Positions 1 through 11,465 of a DNA stretch of 64,000 nt are shown one piece after another. The position numbers and the translations under genes are program-made. Below the pieces are notes generated by a model. It was not told the DNA's origin and searched no databases. It saw nothing but the letters and a program-made list of their open reading frames with translations. Each line of letters opens with the position of its first letter. Position 1 is the first letter of the stretch. Source of the DNA: Hippopus hippopus (lineage: Eukaryota > Mollusca > Bivalvia > Cardiida > Cardiidae); assembly GCA_946811185.2 (NCBI GenBank), contig OX328101.1, positions 16,290,122 through 16,354,121 of the forward strand, read 5' to 3'.

Positions 1-1307
1 GCCCTTTATTGCTCCACTGGCTAATACATACAAACCGTAGAAACCAAACATTACAATTCTAGGCCAAACTGTTTTGAACAAGAAGACTTATAAAGTTTTC
101 TCTGTAAAAGCCCATGTGAAAGTTGTGACCCCAGGGCTAGGCCAGTTTTTGACCATATAGCTAAAATTACTTGAATCCTGGTAGAGGTCCACAGGATACA
201 GCCACATACCAAACAAAACAGGTTCAGGCTGCATGATTATAAAAAAGAAGATTTACAAAATTTCCTCAATATAACACCCCTGTAAAACATGACAGGCCAG
301 GTTTATTTCAATTCAAGGGCTAAATTTTGAAAAAATTCAGAAGTGATCCACTAGATGAAAATTTTAAACAAATTCAGAAGTGATCCACTAGATGAAGATA
401 TGTGCCAAATATGGTAGCCCTAAGCCTGTGGGGCCAATTTTGGTATCAAATGAAGCTACATGCCACTTAATTTAATAGCCCTAGGCCATATGGTTTAGAA
501 CCACAACTTTTAAAGTTTTCACTATATAAGCCTATGTAAAACTTGTGATCCCTAGGGCAGGGCCAATTTTGACCCCAGGGCCCGTTTTCACGAAAATACT
601 TAAGTCTGTTATTTTACTCAAATCCAACAAAGGTCCCAGGTTCTGACTTAAGTTGAGTTCATTATTTGAGATGCATTTCAGAAACATTAATAGACTGTAG
701 TAACGTTATCAAATCCGGAGTTGACACAATGTTTCAGACTTAGCTCAGCAAAATAATGGACTTAAGTCATTTTAACAGACGTAAGTCCATTATTTTGCAG
801 GGCTGAGTGAGAAATGTTGTGTCAACTCAAGATTTGAGAATGTTTCTTAAGTCTGTAAATATTAGTAAAATGGGTCTCAAATAACAAAATCAACTTAAGT
901 TGGAAATGGGGTCCATCAGCAGACTTGAGTAAAATAAGAGACTTAAGTTTTTTTGTGAAACCAGGCCCAGGTCTATAATTTGAATAAATTTGGTAAACAT
1001 GCCAAATTTGGTAGCCCTACACCTTATAGTTTCAGAAAAGATTTTCAAAGACTTTCAATATTTTTCAGTTTTGTTGCAAAGGCAATCTGAGTTTTTACTG
1101 GAATCAAATTCTTTCAAAAAATTCTGAAGAGGACCATGGCAGGATCATTTCTATGAAGTTTGGTCAAAATTGGAAGGGTAGTTTCAGTGAATAAGATGTT
1201 TAAAATATAATTTACCGGTAAACCACAGAGGCATGGATGGATGGACGGATGCACAATAGAAACAGAGTAATGACATATGCTTGCTGGTTTTCAGCCTGTG
1301 GAGCTAA
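1..1307 (+). repeat. Composite mollusc dispersed repeat, 3' portion
   Basis: Degenerate subrepeats containing phrases such as GCTACATGCCAAATTTGG, GGTAGCCCTA and CAGGGCCAATTTTGACCCC recur through the stretch, and again near 15400-15840 and 26723-27150. It ends with a GGATGGATGGACGGATG run followed by CCTGTGGAGCTAA. The 5' end seems to lie just upstream of the window, because base 1 starts inside a GCTCCACTGGC motif seen near the 5' end of the related element at 58808. No coding capacity is visible. The CTAA end after a weak hairpin (GCTG/CAGC) is Helitron-like, but this class is unproven. Confidence 0.7.
578..967. mobile_element. Fold-back non-autonomous DNA element nested in the composite repeat
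   Basis: The stretch starts GGGCCCGTTTTCACGAAA and ends TTTTGTGAAACCAGGCCC, giving imperfect terminal inverted repeats. Internal halves also mirror each other: CTTAAGTCTGTTATTTTACT on the left matches the complement of AGTAAAATAAGAGACTTAAG on the right, and TAATGGACTTAAG pairs with the TAAGTCCATTA near the centre. The surrounding composite repeat reads GACCCCAGG on the left and resumes as AGGTCTATAATTTG on the right. No ORF; a MITE-like fold-back. Confidence 0.8.
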
Positions 1308-1594
1308 ATATGCTGGCCAAAGTAGCCTGAAAATGTTCAATTTCCAGGCTTTTTCAGACTAAAAATGTCCACGTCTTTTTTCTAAAGGTTTTTAAGGATA
1401 AACAGTGGAACTTTTGTTGCCACTTATTTCTTGCTATCTAATTCTTTACCACAGTCCAAAGTTTAATAGACCCACAGAGAAAAAGGCTTTTAGAATTTTG
1501 TTGGAAAAGGAAAAAGTGCTGTTAAACCAGCATTTTCTATTTTTCCCAATATGTTTCATTTCCAAGACAATTTCAAAGACAATTCCCTTCATGA

Positions 1595-2050
1595 AATACA
1601 CAAGAGAGTAAGTGACCTATTTTTGATCCCACATTGCCCAATTTCCAACTTGTCCAAAATATCATCAAGACAATATTCTGACAAAGTTTCATGAATATTA
1701 GGTTGAAAATAGAGCTTCTATGAAGCATACAAAGTTTTTCTAAGAGTTGGCACAGTAAACTACTTTCTGACCTGACATAACACAAAGTCCTCTCCAAGAT
1801 ATCATCAAGAAAACATTCTGACCAAGTTTTATAAGTAACTGGCTAAAAAATTTACTCAACATGATGCAATTTCAAACTTGTTTGAGATATCATCAAGATA
1901 AACACTCTGACCTAGTTTCATAAGTATCAGGCTAATAATGTGGCCTCTAGAGTGCCCACAAGGTTTTTCTAAGATTTGGCCCAGTGACCTACATTTTGAC
2001 CTGACATGACCCAATTTCAAACTTGCTGAAGATTTTATCAAGACAAACCA
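1595..2050. repeat. Degraded copy of the ~145-bp tandem unit
   Basis: About three diverged units share AGATATCATCAAGA, CATTCTGACC, GGTTTTTCTAAGATTTG and CCAGTGACCTA with the intact array at 41640-42640. Several small indels show it is older than that array. No gene. Confidence 0.65.
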
Positions 2051-2791
2051 AATTTCAAGAATACCTGACTGAAAATGTTTTGGCTATTCAAAATGATTAA
2101 GCCAATCAGAAATGGGTTAGCTGATCAGAAATTAAGTTACTTTCTAGATTTAGAAAATTCTTGAGAAATAGAATAAAAATTTTCTTAAAAATGATTTGTG
2201 AAAAAAGGCCCGGAGTATTTCAAGGCACTCTAGTTTGGAAATACAAAAGTCGAATATATCCTCGAGTCATTTTTTTTTTTGAGCACTACAGATATCCAAC
2301 CATTAAATTAGACAAACACAGGTTATAAATATTATCTGAAATTAGCTTCCAATATCTCCTTGTTGAACTCGACTTTGATATTCTCATACCAATTATCCAT
2401 TATCAAGTAGGTACAGAGGAAATACATGTATCTGTTTTGCCAAATTACCTATATGTTTAAATAGGTCACTGATCTTTTTTTTTTGTTTTAATCACGGGTC
2501 ATGACCTAACTGTTCCAGGAAATTCTAGTAGCAGACTTCAATGGAAGTATTACTTGGAAACAAATAAAAACAAATGGTTATGAACAGCAAATTTTGGTCC
2601 TTTTTTTTTTTTTAAGATTTTAGTTGCAGAATATTACCTTAGCCTTAAAGAAATAAATGTTTTAGCACCATTTGATTATTTTCATTATCTTTCAGATAAA
2701 GTTTTGTGAACCTAGCTAGTGTACCACGGTAACATGGTAATAGTGGAGCAATTCCAAATGTCTACTTGTTTCTATTTTTCATTAGCAGTGA

Positions 2792-2817
2792 CCTTGACCT
2801 TAGCTTTAAGGTCAAGG
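2792..2817. other. Short inverted repeat of AAGGTCA-type half-sites
   Basis: CCTTGACCTTA and TAAGGTCAAGG form an 11-bp inverted repeat separated by four bases. Each arm contains an AGGTCA nuclear-receptor half-site. It may be chance or repeat-derived. Confidence 0.4.
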
Positions 2818-2819
2818 CC

Positions 2820-3127
2820 CCTCTCATATTAAAAAACGGAAGCTGCCGAGATTGGCCGAATAGCCTGTACGAAAATGTCAATGTTACACGATATTTACCG
2901 ATGAGTTAGCAAGTCTACAGGCCCTAACTCTCATATTAAAAAACGGAAGCTGCCGAGATTGGGCGAATAGCCTGTATGACAGTGTCAATGTTACACATTA
3001 TTTAACGATGAGTTAGTGAGTCTACAGGCCCTAACTTTCATATTAAAAATGGAAGCTGCCAAGATTGGCCGAATAGCCTTTGCGATAGCGTCGATGATAC
3101 ACGATATTTACCGATGAGTTAGGGGTC
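2820..3127. repeat. Tandem repeat, three 107-bp units
   Basis: TCATATTAAA recurs at 2824, 2931 and 3038, an exact 107-bp spacing. Each unit carries GGAAGCTGCC(G/A)AGATTGG, GAATAGCCT and ACGATGAGTTAG-like segments. Units differ by a few substitutions. Confidence 0.85.
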
Positions 3128-3396
3128 ATAGACTTTACAATGAATATAAGTGCATAACTGTATATCAAGATTTATCCTAATAGGAAAGTCCATAACTACA
3201 ACCCACTAAATTGTAATGATATAGCAGATTTGTATCATATTTCAATGCCAGTAATCGAGACCTTGACATTTGCTTAAAAGAAAAATGCAGTAGTCCATCT
3301 GCTAAATGTCATCTTTCCCAGAGTAAATACTTATGAAGATTGTGGACATTGTGGATTTTGTCTTACTACAGAATCAAGTTTTGAAACAGATAAATA

Positions 3397-3540
3397 GAGA
3401 ATAGATGGTTGGTATCTTGGATGGGTTAAGTTTATCGGGCAAGGGGGAGGAATTTATCTGGTGAGCCGAAGGCGAACCGTATAAATTTCAGAGCCAAGCC
3501 CAATAAACTTAACCCATCCAAGACACCAACCATCTATTCT
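3397..3540. repeat. Inverted repeat with ~43-bp arms
   Basis: The left arm (3397-3440, AGAATAGATGGTTGG to TTTATCGGGC) is complementary to the right arm (3498-3540, GCCCAATAAACTTAACCC to CCATCTATTCT) with few mismatches; the spacer is about 57 bp. A diverged direct copy of the right arm lies near 3640-3695. Confidence 0.75.
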
Positions 3541-3541
3541 A

Positions 3542-4126
3542 TTTATCCTGTCACCCACTGTAACGGAACAAAACAAAACAAACAAACGGAAAAAAAAACA
3601 TTGATAAAGACCATACCTTTAATAAATTTCCAAAGCCAAGCCTGATCGACTTTCCCAATCAAAGACACCAACCGTCTATTTTATTTATCCGTTTTCTCAA
3701 TTATAATCCAAAATTTGACTAAATTGCACATTTCGCTCGAAATAAGGCACATGTTGACATCTTTCTCACTGGATCTATGAGAAACCTTAAAAAATGAAGA
3801 ACCGTGTTTACAAAACCCTCTGGATATGCAGCTGCAATAATGATGTCATGAATGATATTGGCTACGTTATTAAACGTACCGTATATCCGCAGAAAAGTAT
3901 TGTGGCGAAGAAGACAATGTGTTTTAACACAACAGACTATTAATTAAACGAGCAAAAGTTTTCGCTAGTGATTGATTAATTCATTAAGGCAGTAAGACGC
4001 TCGTTTGAAAATAGTCCCAGTTAGCAGGTGAGCACTTGGCAGTCACATTACCAACTGACGGATAACAAAAAAAATATACAGCACCCTGTTATCGGGTCGA
4101 AACTGTAGAAGGTGACAGGATAAAAA
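3542..4126. mobile_element. Possible small terminal-inverted-repeat element
   Basis: TTTATCCTGTCACCC at the left matches the complement of AGGTGACAGGATAAA at the right, 14 of 15 positions. Inside there is no ORF. It abuts the inverted repeat at 3397-3540, so both could be parts of one larger element. No clear target duplication was found. Confidence 0.5.
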
Positions 4127-4129
4127 ACA

Positions 4130-5660
4130 AAAGATGGATGGAAGGATGGATAGACTTCAGGGCAGACAACAGCAAATTTTTTAACACTATATGAGGACTA
4201 AAAATGTTACAAATTATTTGAAATGGTGTTTTGCTTCTGTTATGTATGTTTACCTAACCTAAAACTTTACAAATCAATCCACTGATCTCTGTTTACTGCC
4301 TATAAGAAAAAGCCTGAACTATACAGGTAAGTGTATATATTTGATTTGGAGAAATTTTGGCATCCAAACATTCTAGAAGCTGAAATAATGGTTAGTATTT
4401 GTGTTGATGTATTTTTACCTGGAAGTTACGCATGCAACAATTCATAACAAATATCAGCTGAGAGAGTGAGTGAATCAAGCGTACTACTGGGTGAACATTC
4501 CCAGAATTTGTTTACAAATAAACTCTTCCGTGTGACAGTCAAAAAAGTTCAAGGACATTCATACACCCAATTTGTGATAACTTAAAGGGTCAAGGACATT
4601 CTTAGAAACTTTGAAACTGACAAAGTTCAAGGTCATGGACATAATGGATAAAGCAAGGTGTCAGTCAGATTTTGTTTGCAGACAATAAGAAAGGTAAGAA
4701 GATTGACATATTACTCAATGCACTTGTGATACTTATGCATGAATTAAAATTTAATACAACAATAGATATGGAGACATTGTGGCAATGGGAGAAATTTCTA
4801 TGACTAATTTCCCTGTGAGCATTTTAGAAGGTTGTCAGCTGTTTAACCTGTACAAAATCAAGCATAAGATTAAATGACCCCCATGGAGCAAGAAGGGTGT
4901 GCTGTGCTTTTCCTAGCTGAAGGTTTTTGCATGTCTTGGTAACAAAAGTTAGGGGTACGCTGACAAAAGTTATATGGGGGTTCAAATCTTAACAGGATTA
5001 CACTTTAATATCAATTTCAATGACAGCCTGCTAAATTGCTAATTAATTAAATTGTTTGCATGCAATACACAATTGCAAGTTTTCACAGATGTACAGTTTT
5101 GAGCTTTTGTAAACACTTTAGAAAAAGGAAAAAAATGCTTGCAATGATCACTTTCTAATTCCTTTTCTCAATGTCCAATTCCATAGCAGGTTTGTTGATT
5201 ATTGCAAAGAACGAAGGCATTATACATTTTTTTGCACCATTACTAAAAAAACACTTTGGCCATTCACAACATTTTGCATACAAAGCACCTGCAAGGGAAA
5301 TGATTCTGAAAGTTTCTGTTTAGCAAACTGGTACCCCTTGTATCTTGCATAACTGTCTGATATTTGTTACACAGATGGACAACAGGCTGCCTTTTACAAG
5401 TACAGCTTCTTTTTTTGGATAAAGAAAATGGTTAACATTTGGCTGCAGCAGGAAATTTCTGAAATTGAAATTTTTCATTTTTTGTTTGCGCAACCTTTGT
5501 GCATTCCAGTATGTATTACAGGAACTAAATGTATGTGTTATTTTATTTCAAAGGAGAATCTAGCTGTCTGCAAAAATGCAGTTGCATACACTTAACAAAA
5601 GAAAAAAAAAAACAAATTTGCAAAAAAAACACCAAAAAATGTCACGAAAGGCCACCAAAG
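4130..5660. other. Gene-free AT-rich stretch
   Basis: I see no conserved ORF, tRNA or clear repeat here. A GGATGGAAGGATGGATAGAC run near 4136-4155 and GTCAAGGACATTC-type duplicated phrases near 4540-4640 suggest old repeat remnants. Confidence 0.5.
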
Positions 5661-5662
5661 TA

Positions 5663-5689
5663 TACTCAGCAAAAACGAAAACTTTACAT
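5663..5689. repeat. Left terminal inverted repeat of the Tc1 element
   Basis: Begins TACTCAGCAAAAACGAAAAC immediately after TA; pairs with 7207-7233. Confidence 0.92.
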
Positions 5690-5937
5690 GGACTTTGAAT
5701 CTGCATATTTTTACTTTTGTAAAATGCACCATAAAAATAATGACACCATGTTTTATCTTGATCAAATATCTGTAAGTTTTGTAAATTTCATTAATTTTCT
5801 CTTAAAGATTGACTTTAAATGTGAAGTCAAATAATGTAGGGGTCAATTTCAAAAATATCGAAAGTGGTAAAAATTGGACTCTGCGTAAATTTTGGTACTG
5901 AATGTCAGATTAAACAGACAATGTTGACGGGAGCTTC

Positions 5938-6939
5938 TCAGAAGCGTGTATGGCCACCATTTCTTCTGATGCAAGCCAGTAGTCTCCTCCTCATGGAGTT
6001 GTTGTAACATCTAATGACGTCATTTGGAATTGCCTGCCATTCTAACAGCAAAGCCTGTCTCAGGTCATCGATATTGTTTATTTGGTGATTTGTTCGTTCC
6101 CTGCGCCCGAGTTTGTCCCAGATGTGCTCAATGGGGTTAAGATCCGGGGAGACTGCAGGCCAGGGTAAGACGTTCACATTATTGTTTGCAAAGAAATTAT
6201 TGGTTACTCGGGCAGTATGGGGTGTAGCATTATCATGTTGAAAGATTGCCTGAGGGCCATGGTTCTGCATAAATGGGAGCAAATGATTGCGCAGAATATT
6301 GATATAACCTTTGGCATTGAGATTTCCTTCAACAATCACAAGTTCTGTCTTTTGGTTGCCCTTGATTCCTCCCCAGACCATGACACTGCCACCACCGAAC
6401 CTGTCCAGTTCCCTGATGCAACATTGGGCAAATCTTTCATTTTTGCGGCGGTAAATTCTCACCCTACCATCTGCAAAGCTGACCCTGAAGCGTGACTCGT
6501 CTAAGAAAATGACATTGTTCCATTGGTTTCACCTCCAAAGGCAGTGACGTCTTGACCATGCCAATCTTGCAGCCCTATGACGTGCCGTTAGAATCGGTCC
6601 AGTGTAAGGTCTGCGAGCACGAAGTGGAAAATTTAATCTCCTCAGATGGTTTCGGATTGTCTGAGCAGTGACCCCTAGCTGCCGAGCAGTTACTGTGGCT
6701 GGCATAAAACGATTATGTAAGTGAGCTAACGTAATAGCGCGGTCATCTCTACGTGACATTGCACGCTCTCTACCTGGTCTTTGGCGGTCGCGGACGGAAC
6801 CAGTAGCTGTAAAGCGAGTTACAAGGTTGTGAATGGTTTGGCGAGAGCACCCAAATTGCCATGCAACATCATTTACCCTAGCACCAGCATTTAGCATGCC
6901 AATAGCCTGATTTCTCTGATTTTCAGAGAGCCGTGGCAT
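5938..6939 (-). pseudogene. Tc1-type transposase, interrupted by one in-frame stop
   Basis: Reading from 6939, the frame gives 334 codons including the final stop, close to the usual Tc1 transposase length. Residues about 1-60 look like the first helix-turn-helix (NQAIGMLNAGARVNDVA, then QTIHNLVTRF), followed by a basic GRERAMSRRDDR linker and a second HTH near 85-115. Catalytic residues fall at D147 (FLDESRF), D236 (QHDNATPH) and E271 (NPIEHIWD). There are 34 residues between the last two, the DD34E spacing of Tc1. Codon 137 is TGA (6529-6531), just before NQWNNVIF; the same frame continues on both sides. Without it the gene would look intact. A sequencing or allelic difference cannot be excluded. 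Confidence 0.93.
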
Positions 6940-7206
6940 CGCTAAGAACTATTGAAATACTGAAAATATTTTTTCTTGTTTGTGATCAACACTTAGTGTT
7001 TCTCTGTAAGTGATCTTACTTGAAACAGACAGCGATGTTTCAGCACGTGGGTAGTGTTGAAAACCGGAAATCGAGGATCGAGCAAAGCATGCGCGGTACG
7101 CCTGAGCGGGATTATCAATATTGGGAGTGTATTGACAGGCCAGTCGATAAGTGTAGTGAAGGTTAATCAATGAGAACAACAGCCTGTTCAAAATGGGGTA
7201 TTTAGT

Positions 7207-7233
7207 ATGTAAAGTTTTCATTTTTGCCGAGTA
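7207..7233. repeat. Right terminal inverted repeat of the Tc1 element
   Basis: Ends TTTTTGCCGAGTA just before TA. Two mismatches with the left copy. Confidence 0.92.
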
Positions 7234-7405
7234 TACATAGCTTCTACAATTCAAAATTTTTTGGGGTGGAGGGGGGTTGAATATCCCCCCCACCATTCTG
7301 GGTTACAATCCCTTCTCCTCTCTCGGCACCCTCTGCCATAGGTAAACGCTTAGATATTACTTTAGCGTACACCTTATTTGGGCTAGCTATGCCCCTGATG
7401 TACAT

Positions 7406-7826
7406 TTAAACAAGATTGCAAACACTTAGGAGGCTTTTGAAAATGTGGTAAGAGAAGAAAATACTGGTAACCAGAATTTTCTTCTTTTCCCACAACGTAT
7501 TCTAGCCTTTCACAGAAAATCTCAACTATTCAACATTCAATTGTCTTTAACTCTTTACCAAACGACAAAAATTTAGACTGGTCTAAATTGAAAGCATTTG
7601 CAGACAACAAATTAAGCATGGCTTTAAAACAGAAATTTGACTTTGGAAGGCAAGAAAACATTGTGGAAAAAGAAGAAAATGCTGGTTACCAGCATTTTCT
7701 TCTTTTCCCACAATGTTTTTAAAAGGCCTCTTTTCCACAGGGTTGTGAAAACCCAGAATTTTTTGGTAAAGGGTTAAATGCTTTGGATTGGGACAAATCC
7801 AAAATTTTTGTCTGCTAAAGAGTTAA
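7406..7826 (-). mobile_element. Family A copy (minus), split by another A copy
   Basis: The R side and hairpin lie at 7424-7500 (GGCTTTTGAAAATGTGG, then AGAAGAAAATACTGG with a CTTCTT return arm). The L side resumes at 7778 with ATGCTTTGGATTGGG and ends GCTAAAGAGTTAA. Between them sits a complete A copy at 7547-7777. The target read GTCT-TTAA-ATGCT, a variant of the usual GTCTGCAAATGCT. Confidence 0.8.
7547..7777 (+). mobile_element. Family A copy (plus) nested in another A copy
   Basis: TTAA lies at both ends (7547-7550 and 7774-7777). The hairpin has the paired variant GAAG in one arm and CTTC in the other, in place of GGAG/CTCC. Confidence 0.93.
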
Positions 7827-8184
7827 TTGGTTTAAAAAATCATAAGCGTGTAGAAGGTAAAAAACATGTATAAATATGGTGTAATTTTCAATAGATCACT
7901 TCCTAAATCTCTTTCCTTCTGGTAATTGTATTGGCTTAATGTTAATCATACTACATGGCAAGAGCAAGGTAACCTGTACTGGAATCGTGCAATGTTAAAT
8001 AAGTACACTTTCAATCTAACCACAAGCCTTGCTTATTTCTTCAGCTAGATATTGGTGCCAAGTAAGTTTTATGGACTATTGCCATTCAACGCTTCCTCCT
8101 TGGTAAAAAACAGTGTTTATCCCTAAAAAAAATACACGGCAATTTGCTATAGAGCATTTATTTATCCACAATATTACTCATACT

Positions 8185-8330
8185 TTATACTTTAAATCTG
8201 TTCCAGATGATAAAATTTTAGACTTATTCAAATTGAAAGTACATGTACATGTATTTGCAGACAAGATACCAAATGTGGCTCACATGATGAATTTTGCCTT
8301 TGAAAGACAGAAAATATATATTCCATAAAA
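8185..8330 (+). mobile_element. Family A fragment, L side only
   Basis: CCAGATGATAAAATTTTAGAC, TTGCAGACAAGA and GTGGCTCACATGATG match the L side. An ACATGTACATGT insertion splits the AAAGCATTTGCAG motif. The hairpin and R side are missing after 8330. Confidence 0.7.
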
Positions 8331-8479
8331 CCTTAAATTACTCTTAAAGATAATACATTACTTGCCTTAATTTACATGTACAATAATTCTGAATTCATAA
8401 CTGTTCTGTGTTGTTTTGGATTTCTATATGTAATTACATGTGACACAATACACAGGGATTTGTTTATTTATATATAATT

Positions 8480-8740
8480 GAGCCATGCTCTGGCAAAAGG
8501 GAGCTTAATGCATCTCCATAATGCATTATGAAGCAAGACATTATGTAAGTTATGGATCCTTAAAATCCAGTTTGTTTAACAAACAACTGAATCCTGTGGT
8601 AGAATAGTCCATGAACATGCAGAAAATTAACAAATAGAAAATTGACAAAAAGCAAAAAGTTCTGGCCCAGGTTAGCCTGCACGTTCAGCACAGGCTGACC
8701 TGAGTCTATACTTTTAGCAAATACTATTCACAGAGCATGG
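8480..8740 (+). mobile_element. Family C element (reference copy)
   Basis: Starts GAGCCATGCTCTGGC and ends in the inverted form TTCACAGAGCATGG. It contains GAGCTTAATGCATCTCC near the left end (the empty TTAA site used by A elsewhere), ATCCTGTGGTAGAATAG, and an inner hairpin from CAGGTTAGCCTGC and CAGGCTGACCTG. No ORF. Confidence 0.8.
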
Positions 8741-8744
8741 TACA

Positions 8745-9277
8745 CATACAAGTGACGCAATATCAATGTTGAGGTATACACTAAGAGCGCAAAATGCACT
8801 CCAATTCATGTTTCAGGATTGGCTCTGGAAAGATACTCTCTTGGCATAATTGTTCTCTGAATACATTGTACTAAAGATCATCAGAATTTCACATAATATA
8901 CAAATCTTGAGGTACATTTCCTTTGAAAATATATTTACAATGGATGCCTTTCCAAATGAAGGTACGCTTAACAATTCTAGCTTATCTCTAAACTTGTTGA
9001 AGTTGGTTAGAAAAATAACACCTTGAAAACTGCAATGAGCAATTTCTACATTAATTACGATCTTTAAACCAGAAACTGTCAATATTATGCTCTTTCTGTC
9101 CTACTACTATCTGTTTTTCCATTGGCCAATGTCGTGGCGTTAGTGACAATATCAACATTTAGAGGTCCTATCACAGCATCACATGCAGTAACACAATTTT
9201 ACATTAAAAAGGAAAGTAAGCCACAGAGCTGGTTATGCTTCTATACCAAGTTCATTGAAACTGATAAGTTTCTTTAA
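8745..9277. other. No gene or clear repeat seen
   Basis: AT-rich with only short spurious ORFs. Nothing recognisable. Confidence 0.45.
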
Positions 9278-9457
9278 CTTTTAACCAGACAACAAAGTTC
9301 AGACTTGTCTATAATGGAAACTTTTGTAAAAGAAAAGCCATGGCAAGAGTAGCAAACATTTTGGGAAAAGGTAAAAGTATTTTTTTCCATTTCCCAAATT
9401 GTTTTCAAATGGTTAATTCCTCTGTGTCCCTAAAACATGAGATTTTGGTTGAAGATT
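9278..9457 (+). mobile_element. Degraded family A copy
   Basis: TTTTAACCAGACAACAAAGTT, a hairpin reduced to GGGAAAAGGTAAAAG...CCATTTCCC, and GTTTTCAAATGG. The right end lacks TTAA. Confidence 0.6.
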
Positions 9458-9665
9458 TAATGCAAGCCCAATTGGCATGCTAAAAAGATGCACCTTAAAG
9501 GAAAGGTTCAATCCCTTGTGAAAAAGCATTCAAAGAATTGTTTCTAAAGTTATTTCTCCAAAGATTTGTGTTGCACCTTTCTTTGAAAAGTTAGATTAGT
9601 AGCAGAAATAAGTGAATGGCAAAGTAATCAGTTTACCCTTATTATGCCATGGACAGTTAATGTTT

Positions 9666-9933
9666 TGTTTGTCTGTTGGTTTGTATGGTGTTTAATGCTG
9701 CTTTCAACACTGTTTCAGTTTGTTGTGGCAGCCAGTGCATCTATCCATGTTTTCCTGTAGTTTCTTTAACCAGTACTTCCCACAGTATTTTCCCAACATA
9801 ACCATCATCAAAACAATGATCAGCCATGGGAGAGGAATGAAAATCCTATTGCAATTACTACCATCAATCCTTGGAAAGAAATCAGCAGATCTGGTGATTT
9901 GAACCACCGACCCCCTGACCTCAAGTCCTGCAG
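9666..9933 (-). mobile_element. tRNA-derived SINE (SINE2), head truncated
   Basis: Matches the copy at 34694-35009 through GGTGTTTAATGCTGCTTTC, GCATCTATCCATG, AACAATGATCAGCC and CCCTGACCTCAAGTCC. It breaks off exactly where a family A copy begins (TTAA at 9934), so the tRNA-like head is lost here. Confidence 0.75.
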
Positions 9934-10164
9934 TTAACTCATTACCAGACGACAAAATTATGGACTTGTCAAATTTGAAAACATTTGCAGACAACAATAT
10001 TAAACATACTACAAATCATATGATTTTCATTCTAAAGGGAAGAAAACATTGTAGGAAAAGGAGAAAATGCTGGTTACTAGCATTTTCTTCTTTTCCAACA
10101 ATGCTTTTAAAAGCCTTTTTCCCTCAGGGTTGTTAAAACTGAGGGTTGATCGGTGAGGGGTTAA
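9934..10164 (+). mobile_element. Family A copy
   Basis: TTAA at 9934-9937 and 10161-10164. The right hairpin arm has CTAGCATTTTCTTC against AGAAAATGCTGG, so this copy is not fully paired. Confidence 0.9.
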
Positions 10165-10182
10165 GGTATGTTTGGTTGGTGT

Positions 10183-10409
10183 TTAACTCTACCAAACAAC
10201 AAATTTTTGGACTGGACCAAATTCAAAGCATCTGCAGACATCAAATTAAATCTTGTTAATATGATGATTTCTGACTTTGATAGGGTAGAAAATATTGTTG
10301 GAAAAGGAGAAAATGCTGGTTACCAGCATTTTCTCCTTTTCCCACAATGTTTTCTACAGGCTTCTTTCTAAGGGTTGTTAAAAGTCGGAATTGTGTGGTA
10401 AAGAGTTAA
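10183..10409 (+). mobile_element. Family A copy sharing a TTAA with the next copy
   Basis: TTAA at 10183-10186. The right TTAA (10406-10409) is also the left TTAA of the following minus copy. Confidence 0.92.
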
Positions 10410-10635
10410 CTGTTTGCCACACAATCCTGAGTTTTAGCGACCCTGAGAAAGATGCCTTTTGAAAACGTTGTGGGAAAAGGGAGAAAATGCTGGTAACCAG
10501 CATTTTCTCCTTTTCCTACAATATTTTCTACCCTATGAAGAAGAAATTTTATATTATGAGTAAAATTTGATTTGTCGTCTGCAAATGCTTTCAATTTGGA
10601 CGAGGCTAAAAGTTTGTCGTTTGGTAAAGAGTTAA
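10406..10635 (-). mobile_element. Family A copy, head-to-head with its neighbour
   Basis: Begins TTAACTGTTTGCCACAC and ends GGTAAAGAGTTAA (10632-10635). It sits in inverted orientation to 10183-10409 with no spacer beyond the shared TTAA. Confidence 0.92.
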
Positions 10636-10888
10636 GGGGGGCTATTTAGTCTTTATTCTGTAAATCAAAATTTCTTTTAAAACACTGATAAATTCAGCTA
10701 TTTACATTTTCTTTGAAGACAAATACTCATCAACTGTTATTGATCATTTGACATCCCCCCAAGTCTGTAAGAAATCCTAAAATACCTGCAGAAGCCATAT
10801 AGCCCATTACGGAAGTTCTAATATAAAACATTTCTTTTCTTAGATCTGTTTTTCTTCTTTACTAATGATTTGCTAGCTGTAGCCTTGC

Positions 10889-11109
10889 TTAACTCATAAC
10901 CAAACAATCCCGAGTTTTTACAACCCTACGGAAAATACTTTTTAAAAACATTGTGGGAAAATGCTGGTAACCAGCATTTTCTCCTTTTCCCACAATGTTT
11001 TCTACCTTAACAGATACAAATCCCACCATACGAGCCGTATCTATTTTGTCGTCTGCAAATGCTCCCAATTTGGAGGTGTCCAACATTTTGTCGTTTGGTA
11101 ATGAGTTAA
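10889..11109 (-). mobile_element. Family A copy
   Basis: TTAA at both ends. The left hairpin arm lost AAGGAG (GTGGGAAAATGCTGG), while the right arm keeps CTCCTTTTCCC. Confidence 0.9.
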
Positions 11110-11465
11110 TTCTGAGATAAACCTTTTTTTCTAAGTGTGGTGAGATTAAGAAAGTCAGAATAGCTCCCTTTCATGCCATCTTCAAAATCATTTCAGTCGT
11201 GCTGTAATAGCTAGGACAACTATTTATGCATGACTATAGCTTCTTTGACCAGTAATTTATACATGTACAACACTCTTTCTGAGCCACAGGCTGCTTTCCT
11301 AAATAAACACTGTTGAAAAAGGGTCCAGTGTCACAAGGAATGAATTCTACTGCAATGAAAAAGCAATTCCTGAAAAGAGCTAGGCCAGGCCACAGGATGA
11401 ATCTATGCAGCAGGATCTATAGGGTCTACAAACATTTGAGAAAAGTGTTTAGCTTCCTTTATATT
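11110..11465. other. No gene or clear repeat seen
   Basis: Unremarkable AT-rich DNA. No conserved reading frame. Confidence 0.45.

Larger units (their letters stand above)
5661..7235 (-). mobile_element. Complete Tc1-type transposon (Tc1/mariner superfamily)
   Basis: The element runs from 27-bp terminal inverted repeats at 5663-5689 and 7207-7233 (25 of 27 identical) and is flanked by TA at 5661-5662 and 7234-7235, the superfamily's target duplication. It encodes one transposase on the minus strand at 5938-6939. Sub-terminal non-coding stretches of about 250 bp lie on each side. Around 7020-7130 the DNA is noticeably richer in CG dinucleotides than its surroundings, which would fit a relatively recent insertion. 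It does not appear nested in another recognised repeat. Confidence 0.92.

Noticed and set aside
6217..6495. 92-codon plus-strand ORF
   Set aside because: Antisense shadow of the Tc1 transposase.
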